From JBCCCJ01 sp039029315 (lineage in GTDB: Bacteria > Bacteroidota > Bacteroidia > J057): 7,651 bases of DNA. The DNA is taken from assembly GCA_039029315.1 (NCBI GenBank), contig JBCCGK010000204.1:1-7651 (forward strand). Reading direction: 5' to 3'. Each line of letters begins with the position of its first letter. Position 1 is the stretch's first letter. Both the position numbers and the translations under genes were made by a program. The notes under the pieces are model-generated. The model had not been told where the DNA came from. It made no database searches and worked only from the letters and a program-made list of their open reading frames with translations. Positions 1 through 5,972 of this stretch are shown here, piece by piece.

Positions 1-140
1 CTGAGAATTTTTATGATGTATTTTTTTCTCAGACAAGGCTCTTTTTTGTTCTCATAGTGGTGCTATGAGGACAAAAAAAGCTGTAGGATGAGGAAAAAAG
101 ACGCATACAAAAAGTTAGCGACAGATTTTCAAACAGTCTC
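1..140 (-). mobile_element. MITE-like inverted-repeat element, copy 1 (partial, cut by window start)
   Basis: This stretch aligns without gaps to the reverse complement of 5812-5951, with 129 of 140 positions identical by my count. Its inner end (121-140) is the terminal repeat, reading GAGACTGTTTGAAAATCTGT on the minus strand, and is followed by TTA at 141-143, a TNA-type target. The outer terminal repeat would lie before position 1. It has no coding capacity, so it must depend on a transposase made elsewhere. It lies 110 bp downstream of the CHAT gene stop. The intervening 141-250 holds no gene and no convincing terminator, only a weak 5-bp AGCAG/CTGCT stem (178-182/200-204) without a T tract. 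Identification as a MITE rests mainly on the complete copy at 5812-5972. Confidence 0.85.
42..78 (+). repeat. 16-bp stem-loop inside MITE copy 1
   Basis: Positions 42-57 pair with 63-78 around a five-base TGGTG loop. All pairs are Watson-Crick except one T-G wobble (50 with 70). The same stem exists in copy 2 at 5874-5910. A second short stem, CTGAGAA/TTCTCAG (1-7 with 26-32), is also kept in both copies. The stem is closed by T and A runs and has no T tract after it on either strand, so it is not a standard intrinsic terminator. Confidence 0.8.
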
Positions 141-250
141 TTAGGCCAAGATACAGAATTTTTGAGGGCCGAGGGATAGCAGCTTTTTGAAGGAGGGAAC
201 TGCTGACCTCAACATCCACCAGCAAATGTGATCCCTCTCATAATCCGGAT

Positions 251-3200
251 TCATGCTCGGGAATGCTGCTGCCAGTGCTGGATCTGGCTTCGGAGGATGG
301 CAAATAGCAGCCCGCCTCCAATCAATAACAGGACGAGATACCAGATGATGGGGATGGATGGTTGCAGATCTGGAATAGCCTGTGGATTTCCCATCAAGGT
401 ATATCCCGCCCAGTAAAAAGGATGAGCCAGCAGATGATCCTGCTCCTCCAGGTGTGATTTTTTGGACAAATACAAGGCCTGATCCTTGGGAAGTCCAGCA
501 GCAAGATGTTCATAAAAATCTCCCATGATTCCAGCAGTTGCAGCATCGTTGACTCGCCAAAGAGTCGTCAACAAACTCTGACTGCCTGCATAAGTAAATC
601 CGCGTGCCAAACTCAAAATTCCCTCTCCTTCTGAGAGTTCTCCCAATCCCGTTTCACAGGCACTTAGCACCACCAATTCTGCCTGTAGGTCCAGAGCGGC
701 GATTTCATGTGCGGTCAAGGAATCTGGGCCAGCAAATACGACACAGGATAATTCTGATTGCAAATCATTGACTTTGGCATGGGTGGAGAGATGAATCAAT
801 CTGCTGTGTGGAGCCAATTCTAAAAAAGCGTCTCTACTGGCTTCGGACCGGAGAAGGGTTTTGCATTGGATCAATTGTTCGATTTCTCTGACTTCTTTCT
901 GACTAAAAGGCAAAGGCCCAAGTCCCGCTCTCATGGCTTCTCCTTGCATTGGCTCTTCCTCCTGATTGGTAAATACTGGAGCGAATGCGATAGGTTTACC
1001 CAACCCTTTGGTGGGTGTTTGCTGAGAAAGGAGTTCGCGCAACAAGGTGGCCGAATAGGCATAGCTGATCTGATATTTTTTCCCCAGATAAGGATAGGTT
1101 TTGTATTTGCCCACCTGCTCAACTGGCACTGTCAGCAGCGCATCGAATGGGAGATAGCCCAAAGCTCCATCAACTACCATGATCCACTTCTGCGGAAGTT
1201 CGGGAAATCTATCGATTAGAGGGGCCAACAATTCCTGGTATAAATCATGGCCATGTTGCTCATACTGCTGTGCTGGCCCTGGCATTTCTCCCTGAAAAAA
1301 TGGCAAGTAGATGGATTGACGAAATTGCTCAATTCGATCAGCCAGATTTCCTCGAATTTCCTGACGCAGCCAAATCATGGAATCCTGTGTCAGACAAAAC
1401 AGGTGCATTTCCTCTTTTCCGACAAAGTATTCCAACCAGGCTGTACTGTCAGGCAGAATGTGACGTGTTTCGGCAATGGACGCTACCTTGAGGTCATATT
1501 TGTGTTGAAAATAGGCGGGATACGCTTGCTCAAGAAGCTGAATCAGCGAATCGTAACTCTGTCTTGAGGCAAAATGCGCCTGTTCCAATGAACGCTTTGC
1601 CTCTCGCTCCTGTCCCTGATTTTGCTTGGCGAGTTCATACAATTGTTGCTGAAAATCAGCCATTTCTTGCCTGAGTTCTGTTTCTTTATTTTTGACTTCT
1701 TCGGGGACTTCTGAGAATGCCACAGCTTCATCTAACTGAAGTGCTTCCAGCAATACCAGTGCTTTGCTTCTTTCACTGAATCCAAATGCCATTTCTGCAT
1801 ATCGTGGGTCTCGTGTCATCTGATACAGGATGGCAGCAGCTGACAAGCCTCCCTCATAGGTCGATTTGGCTTGCGCTCCATAGCTGAGCTTAGAGGATTC
1901 TTCTCGAAATCCCAGGCGTAAGGAGTCAATCAGGTTATTGGTATGAGAAAAAATGGACAGGGCGACTTCTACTTCTTTCTGATTAGGGGTCAATCCTTCG
2001 TTTTTGAACAAAAGTGTTTCCCCTTTGTGGCGCAGAATTTCGACCAACTCTCCTGCAATTGGTCCTTGTGTGGACGGCAAGGGGGCCATCGGGTCTTGCT
2101 CAATTCCAGGAATCAACTGGCCAAGCGCCTTCTGATGCCAGTGCATGGCTTCGGGAAAGGCGAGCAAGTCGCGATGAGTTCTGGCAAGATTGCTGGCAAT
2201 ACGGGCAGGATAAGGATGATAGGGAGGATACATCTCCGCAGCCAATTGATATGCTTCTCCAAAGGCATGCAGTGCCTCCTGATATTGTTCCAAACGGAGA
2301 TAACTCATCCCCAAATTGTTATAGATACCGATAGACTGCCGGGTTTTCTCGCCAAACAGTGTTTTCCATATCCTCAAAGCCGATAAAAAATTCTCAATCG
2401 CTGCTTCGTATTGCAAGGATTCAACCCGGACCATGCCCAGATTCAAATTGGCTGAGCCGACCATGCTGTGTGATTCGCCATATTCTTCTCTGAAGCTGTT
2501 CAGGGCTTTTTCCAAAGAAATACTGGCTTTCTCAAAATTGCCTCCCCGATAATGACACAAGCCCAACATATTGTGAACAAAAGCAAGTTGGATGTGGTCT
2601 TCCCCAAGAATTTGTTGGCGAATGCGCAAAGCTGCATTGAAATAATTTTCTGCACGTCCGTGATCCTTATGCCTAAAACTCAACTGTCCCAGATACAAAT
2701 AAGTGAGTGCCAAATCAAGATGGTCGTCATTCCATTTGCTTTTTTGCCAATCGAAGGAAAGGGTCAAATATTTTTCGGCAGAATCCAGCTCAAATAGTTG
2801 AATAAAGGTATACCCAATTCTTCCCCAGGTTCTGGCCAATTCTATTGAGTCCCCATGCACAGGTGTTGAGAAGTAGTCTACTGCTTCAAGAAACTTCTCC
2901 AGGCCTTGCTCATCTTGCCTTCTGACGGTCAACAATCTCCCTTCCTGGAATTTGGTTTTTCCCAGAATTACTGGGTCAATCCCATCTTTTCCTTCAATCA
3001 GTTGATAAATTTGTTGGATGTTCTCTTCCACCTGTTCAAATTCCTGAAGGAGTAAACTCACTTTGGTTACCCCAAGCAATGCCAAGAGGGTCAACTCCAG
3101 GGAATCTGAAGAAAGGTCCAATGCCTGTTGGTAGCCTTTTGCTGCTTTTTTGTTTTCGGCCAGTATCCAATGATAATCAGCTTGCAACAAATGCAGGGCT

Positions 3201-3502
3201 GCCTGCTCGTGGTCTGTACAGCCTGATTCCTGTCCAAACTGCTCCAAAAGGTTCCCATAGGCCTGCAAATTGCCTTGCTTTTTGGTGGCCTCAATTTGCT
3301 CGATCAGGGATTGACAGGAGGTGGGAGATTGAGCAGAAACAGAAGGATTACTCCCCCATCCACTTATAAGCAGAAAAAGGATGAGAGTTCCAGCTTTCAC
3401 GTAAGAGGAAGTAAAGGCAGATGCGTTCTTTCCTCCCCAAAAGCTGGAACTCCGATTGATTGGATGAAGATTTTTCTTCTGTCTTATCACATTAGCTACC
3501 AT
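251..3502 (-). CDS. Exported TPR-CHAT caspase-like cysteine protease with C-terminal membrane anchor
   Basis: The protein has 1083 residues. A hydrophobic export segment lies at about residues 37-57, with a likely signal peptidase I site after SAQ. TPR repeats follow from about 100 to 460; those from 265 on are kinesin-light-chain type with an exact 42-residue period (landmarks G272, G314, G356, G398, A440). A charged, probably coiled region covers 600-660, and the CHAT domain about 740-1040. The caspase-type dyad looks intact: H908 in LSTHA and C949 in LSACETGLGE. A single membrane segment (about 1050-1070) with a basic tail ends the protein, so the TPR and CHAT parts should face the periplasm. 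CHAT domains are clan CD-like peptidases, often activated through their TPR region. The ATG overlaps the upstream gene by 7 bp, suggesting translational coupling. An in-frame GTG at 3400 (residue 35) would start directly on the signal peptide and is a serious alternative start. The substrate is unknown. Confidence 0.93.
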   Translation of the reverse strand: MVANVIRQKKNLHPINRSSSFWGGKNASAFTSSYVKAGTLILFLLISGWGSNPSVSAQSPTSCQSLIEQIEATKKQGNLQAYGNLLEQFGQESGCTDHEQAALHLLQADYHWILAENKKAAKGYQQALDLSSDSLELTLLALLGVTKVSLLLQEFEQVEENIQQIYQLIEGKDGIDPVILGKTKFQEGRLLTVRRQDEQGLEKFLEAVDYFSTPVHGDSIELARTWGRIGYTFIQLFELDSAEKYLTLSFDWQKSKWNDDHLDLALTYLYLGQLSFRHKDHGRAENYFNAALRIRQQILGEDHIQLAFVHNMLGLCHYRGGNFEKASISLEKALNSFREEYGESHSMVGSANLNLGMVRVESLQYEAAIENFLSALRIWKTLFGEKTRQSIGIYNNLGMSYLRLEQYQEALHAFGEAYQLAAEMYPPYHPYPARIASNLARTHRDLLAFPEAMHWHQKALGQLIPGIEQDPMAPLPSTQGPIAGELVEILRHKGETLLFKNEGLTPNQKEVEVALSIFSHTNNLIDSLRLGFREESSKLSYGAQAKSTYEGGLSAAAILYQMTRDPRYAEMAFGFSERSKALVLLEALQLDEAVAFSEVPEEVKNKETELRQEMADFQQQLYELAKQNQGQEREAKRSLEQAHFASRQSYDSLIQLLEQAYPAYFQHKYDLKVASIAETRHILPDSTAWLEYFVGKEEMHLFCLTQDSMIWLRQEIRGNLADRIEQFRQSIYLPFFQGEMPGPAQQYEQHGHDLYQELLAPLIDRFPELPQKWIMVVDGALGYLPFDALLTVPVEQVGKYKTYPYLGKKYQISYAYSATLLRELLSQQTPTKGLGKPIAFAPVFTNQEEEPMQGEAMRAGLGPLPFSQKEVREIEQLIQCKTLLRSEASRDAFLELAPHSRLIHLSTHAKVNDLQSELSCVVFAGPDSLTAHEIAALDLQAELVVLSACETGLGELSEGEGILSLARGFTYAGSQSLLTTLWRVNDAATAGIMGDFYEHLAAGLPKDQALYLSKKSHLEEQDHLLAHPFYWAGYTLMGNPQAIPDLQPSIPIIWYLVLLLIGGGLLFAILRSQIQHWQQHSRA
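3385..3452 (-). repeat. Perfect 13-bp inverted repeat at the 5' end of the CHAT gene
   Basis: GAGTTCCAGCTTT (3385-3397) is the exact reverse complement of 3440-3452, with a 42-base interior. Inside it a second six-base pairing, GAGGAA (3405-3410) with TTCCTC (3430-3435), can extend the fold. In the CHAT mRNA the hairpin lies between the annotated ATG (3502) and a possible GTG start (3400), and the GTG is the last codon before the closing arm. A five-T run follows the closing arm after four bases, so an attenuator is conceivable but would be weak. The role is unknown. Confidence 0.75.
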
Positions 3503-4095
3503 TCATAATCAGAGCACTCCTCTCCACTCAGGCAAGCATCTACACAATCTGTAAAGGCTTCTCGTGCATCGGAGGGAGGAAGGTCATAAATCCATCCCCA
3601 ATCTTTGGGTGGTTTTCCTTTTTTGATTTGTTCGGCAACATATTGGCCATCGGTATAGGCAGTTCCTTGCAAATGTGTCTCATAGCAGCAATACTGACAG
3701 GTCCACAATTGACTTCCTTCTTTCAGCATACCAACCAATACCAGGTTGCCATTGTTGATCATCACACGATCCATCGCAAATTGCCAGAGCGAGATGATTC
3801 CCTTGGCACTTTTTTGCATCACGAGTTTACGGGCCTTTGTTCCTTCTTTTCCAATTTTCCCAATACCAATGAGACTTTCTTTGGGGCCGAAAATTCGGAT
3901 ATTCACAGCAGTTGGGGTTTTGCTAAGACTGACCTTGAAGTCGATATCCCATTTTTTCAAATGATAGACAGCTTTCTCCGGGGACAGTTTTTTATCTACA
4001 ATTTTGATCCCTTTGTAGAGAGGGTCCTGGGCAAAACCAGTTGTTGCCAACAGGCAAGAAATGATGAATACGAGGCTTACATACAATGATTTCAT
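3496..4095 (-). CDS. Small exported cysteine-rich protein of unknown function, operon partner of the CHAT protease
   Basis: I do not recognise the family. I chose the ATG at 4095 (199 residues) because it begins a clear signal peptide: MKSLY, a hydrophobic core, then a signal peptidase I site at GFA|QDP after residue 22. The frame stays open upstream to an ATG at 4143, but that would bury the signal peptide behind 16 polar residues. The mature part is basic in its first half and has six cysteines near the C-terminus: WTCQYCC, then DCVDACLSGEEC at the very end. These could form disulfides after export or bind a metal. The stop overlaps the CHAT start by 7 bp, so the two proteins are probably made together. 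It could be a ligand, inhibitor or substrate of the protease, but nothing in the sequence decides this. Confidence 0.8.
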   Translation of the reverse strand: MKSLYVSLVFIISCLLATTGFAQDPLYKGIKIVDKKLSPEKAVYHLKKWDIDFKVSLSKTPTAVNIRIFGPKESLIGIGKIGKEGTKARKLVMQKSAKGIISLWQFAMDRVMINNGNLVLVGMLKEGSQLWTCQYCCYETHLQGTAYTDGQYVAEQIKKGKPPKDWGWIYDLPPSDAREAFTDCVDACLSGEECSDYEW

Positions 4096-4221
4096 AGAAT
4101 TCTGGGTTTGTTTATGAGTGAAATACGTACTCTTCAGTATCATAGGTTGGCAGAAAGGTAATCCTTTCAGCCGAAAAAATTACAAAAATCTATTACATTT
4201 AGGGCCATAAGAAGAACCAAT
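4096..4221. promoter_or_regulatory. Divergent intergenic control region between the CHAT operon and the sigma operon
   Basis: These 126 bp must hold the start signals of both operons unless a promoter reaches into a gene. On the plus strand TACATTTA (4194-4201) is one base from the Bacteroidota minus-7 consensus TAnnTTTG and would give a leader of roughly 14 bases before the sigma gene. On the minus strand TAGATTTT (4192-4185) is also one base off. An exact match, TATCTTTG, lies on the minus strand at 4244-4237, inside the first codons of the sigma gene. None has a convincing TTTG at the minus-33 spacing. The sigma factor may control one or both promoters itself, as is common for ECF loci, but no motif shows this. 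Confidence 0.3.
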
Positions 4222-4827
4222 ATGCGGTTAGTGGCACAAAGATACACAGATCAAGAATTATTTGCAGCTATCCAGGGTGGCGGAAAGGCTTGTGATCAAG
4301 CGATTCAATATCTGTATAAAAAACACCTGGAGAAGATTTGCAAATTCGTTACTGGCCGAAATGGAAGCAGGGAGGAAGCCAAGGATGTTTTTCAGGATGC
4401 AATTGTGAATCTCCTGGTTGGCATTCAAGAGGGGAAGTTTGAACAAAAAAGTTCTTTGGGCACATATTTGTATGCGATCAGCAAAAATCTCTGGTACAGA
4501 CGCTTCAACCGGAGTCTGAAACAAGACAATCTGGAATCCGCTGGTGTCTCCGAGGAAATAGAAGATGGTACCCCTGAAATTTTGCTGATGGAAGATCACC
4601 AACGAGAGATGTTGGGGGATTTGCTCAGTCATTTGAAACCAAAGTGCAAAGAAGTACTGACGCTTTGGTCGCAGCGATTTTCGATGAAGGAGATTGCAAG
4701 TCAACTGGCTTACAGCAATGAGCAGGTAGTCAGGAACAAAAAGAATCACTGCCTGAAGGAATTGAAGGAGATGGTCCGCAAAAACCCAGATGTTCAAAGT
4801 TTGATGGCGGAATTGGTGGAGAAATGA
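4222..4827 (+). CDS. RNA polymerase sigma factor, sigma-70 family, ECF-like
   Basis: The 201-residue protein has the two-domain form of ECF sigma factors. Region 2 covers about residues 25-100, with the region 2.2-type stretch KDVFQDAIVNLL and the region 2.4-type stretch LGTYLYAISKNLWYRRFNR, which in the family melts and reads the minus-10 element. An acidic linker (SEEIEDGTPEIL) leads to region 4 at about 135-190, with a helix-turn-helix resembling FSMKEIASQLAYSNEQVVRN that would bind the minus-35 element. No extra C-terminal domain is present. The next gene, 68 bp downstream on the same strand, encodes a membrane anti-sigma-like protein, the usual partner arrangement. The start at 4222 is the first ATG in the frame and lacks a Shine-Dalgarno sequence, as expected in Bacteroidota. 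The regulon is unknown; the divergent CHAT operon is the obvious candidate target. Confidence 0.88.
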   Translation: MRLVAQRYTDQELFAAIQGGGKACDQAIQYLYKKHLEKICKFVTGRNGSREEAKDVFQDAIVNLLVGIQEGKFEQKSSLGTYLYAISKNLWYRRFNRSLKQDNLESAGVSEEIEDGTPEILLMEDHQREMLGDLLSHLKPKCKEVLTLWSQRFSMKEIASQLAYSNEQVVRNKKNHCLKELKEMVRKNPDVQSLMAELVEK

Positions 4828-4895
4828 GAAAGTGAGAGAAAATACGTGAAGTGTTTTATATGTATTCCCTACGATTTTGATAGAGTTAATTTTAT

Positions 4896-5672
4896 ATGGA
4901 AACTGAGAACACAACCTTTCTCCAAATTGAAGCTTATTTGGGAAAGGAAATGAATGAGGAGGAGCGACTCATATTTGAGCAAGAAATGGAAAGCAATTCC
5001 GACCTTGCTCATGAGGTAGCGCTCCAACGAAAGACACATGCGTTGCTGAGTCTGAATAATCAATTGGCATATAAGGCAAAGCTTCAGGCATTCGATGCTG
5101 AACTGGAAGCTGCGCAAACGACTGTCATTCGACCATTTTGGACACAAACATGGGTCAAAGCCGTCGCGGGAGTTGCATTCCTGCTCGTGCTGGGATACAG
5201 TCTGGCTTATCTGCAATACAATAGCCAGTCAATTCGACAAGGGGCATTTTCTCCTTACAACAATGCCTTCTCTGTGCGCCACACTGATTCTGAGCTAGAG
5301 AAAATACTGAAGGATGGAATCGAAGCCTATTCAGAACAACGATATCAGACAGCAATCGAGCTTCTTTCTCAAATCCCTTATGATCCTGCCCAGCCCTTGC
5401 CGAGATTGTACCTGGGAATCAGTTATCTTGCCATCGGAGATGGTGAAGCTGCCCTCAGAGAATTGCACCCAATCTCCCAGACGAATTCAGCTGTCAGTCA
5501 AGCTGCCGAATGGTATGGGCTGCTCGCTCAATTGGAAGAGGGACCAACAGATGCTGCCCTTGCACATTTGAAAGAAGTCGCCTCCACCCCCGATCATAGT
5601 TATCAGAAAAAAGCCCAAGGCCTTCATCGACAATTGGATCATCCGTTGAGAAGGTGGCTAAGGATTCCTTAA
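4896..5672 (+). CDS. Membrane-spanning anti-sigma-factor-like protein with periplasmic TPR domain
   Basis: The protein has 258 residues. The cytoplasmic head (about 1-80) carries a pattern I know from Bacteroidota anti-sigma and regulatory proteins: IEAYLGKEMNEEERLIFEQE, then a predicted helical stretch. It lacks the HxxxCxxC zinc motif of ZAS-type anti-sigmas. One membrane segment lies at about 86-106. The remainder (about 130-235) reads as two or three TPR units, for example AYSEQRYQTAIELL and LYLGISYLAIGDGEAALREL, and should be periplasmic. The C-terminus is basic. The arrangement fits a regulator that holds the upstream sigma factor at the membrane and senses a periplasmic protein through the TPRs. 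Binding of the sigma factor is inferred from gene order and the head motif. Start context is AT-rich without a Shine-Dalgarno sequence. A strong terminator lies 103 bp after the stop. Confidence 0.78.
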   Translation: METENTTFLQIEAYLGKEMNEEERLIFEQEMESNSDLAHEVALQRKTHALLSLNNQLAYKAKLQAFDAELEAAQTTVIRPFWTQTWVKAVAGVAFLLVLGYSLAYLQYNSQSIRQGAFSPYNNAFSVRHTDSELEKILKDGIEAYSEQRYQTAIELLSQIPYDPAQPLPRLYLGISYLAIGDGEAALRELHPISQTNSAVSQAAEWYGLLAQLEEGPTDAALAHLKEVASTPDHSYQKKAQGLHRQLDHPLRRWLRIP

Positions 5673-5679
5673 GTGTGAC

Positions 5680-5711
5680 TTGTTCTTATACTCCATAAAT
5701 TGGTATCTTTG
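5680..5711 (+). promoter_or_regulatory. Candidate promoter between the anti-sigma gene and its terminator
   Basis: TATCTTTG (5704-5711) matches the Bacteroidota minus-7 consensus TAnnTTTG exactly, with a TTG at 5680-5682, 21 bases upstream, as a partial minus-33 element. It points away from any gene and toward the terminator at 5775-5802, so it would yield only a transcript of roughly 85 bases. A chance match in AT-rich intergenic DNA is quite possible. Confidence 0.25.
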
Positions 5712-5774
5712 GATCAAGTCAGTCTTCCACGAAACAAAAATTTCGACTATTTCATACACAACTAGTCTTTTTCG

Positions 5775-5802
5775 CACCCGGAGTCATCCGGGTGTTTTTT
5801 TT
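5775..5802 (+). terminator. Intrinsic terminator of the sigma/anti-sigma operon
   Basis: CACCCGG (5775-5781) pairs perfectly with CCGGGTG (5788-5794) around a six-base AGTCAT loop, followed by eight T residues (5795-5802). It is a GC-rich stem in AT-rich surroundings and works on the plus strand; the minus strand has no T tract after the stem. Confidence 0.92.
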
Positions 5803-5811
5803 CTGCTCTCA

Positions 5812-5972
5812 GAGACTATTTGAAAATCTGTCACTTATTTTTTGTATGCGTCTTTTTTCCTCATCCAGCGGCTTTTTTTGTTCCCATAGCACCACTATGA
5901 GAACAAAAAAGAGCCTTGTCTGAGAAAAAAATACACCCTAAAAATTCTCAGCACAGATTCCAAAACAGTCTC
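5812..5972 (+). mobile_element. MITE-like element, copy 2, complete, 161 bp
   Basis: The element is bounded by imperfect 20-bp terminal inverted repeats. The left one (5812-5831) begins GAGACTATTTG and the right one (5953-5972, read on the minus strand) begins GAGACTGTTTT; 16 of 20 positions agree. It is flanked by the direct repeat TCA (5809-5811 and 5973-5975), a plausible 3-bp target duplication. From memory of the ISfinder classes, GAG ends and 3-bp TNA duplications characterise the IS1031 subgroup of the IS5 family, so such a transposase is the likely mobiliser; none is in this window. The interior is non-coding, with T and A runs and the conserved stem-loop at 5874-5910. It lies between convergent genes, and its right-hand target copy is the stop codon of the neighbouring dioxygenase gene. 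Confidence 0.87.
5874..5910 (-). repeat. Stem-loop inside MITE copy 2
   Basis: This is the equivalent of 42-78 in copy 1. It forms the same 16-bp stem and TGGTG loop when read on the minus strand, with one G-T wobble at a different stem position than in copy 1. Read on the plus strand the same position would be an A-C mismatch. Confidence 0.78.

Noticed and set aside
178..204. Weak stem (AGCAG/CTGCT) after the CHAT gene as its terminator
   Set aside because: The stem is only 5 bp, the loop is 17 bases, and no T tract follows on the minus strand.
3628..4089. 153-codon plus-strand open frame opposite the cysteine-rich protein
   Set aside because: The minus-strand gene has a clear signal peptide and an overlap with the CHAT start. 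The opposite frame has no such support.
4096..4143. Upstream ATG (4143) as the start of the cysteine-rich protein
   Set aside because: It would add 16 polar residues before an otherwise perfect signal peptide. The ATG at 4095 fits better.
4258..4914. 218-codon open frame antisense to the sigma factor gene
   Set aside because: The sense strand encodes a clear sigma-70 protein. The antisense translation has no recognisable domain and is rich in residues typical of reverse-strand reading.
1..5972. The inverted MITE pair as the ends of a composite transposon carrying the CHAT/sigma module
   Set aside because: Copy 2 has TCA on both of its own sides, so it most likely inserted alone. The outer flank of copy 1 is outside the window and cannot be compared. 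Independent insertions are simpler.
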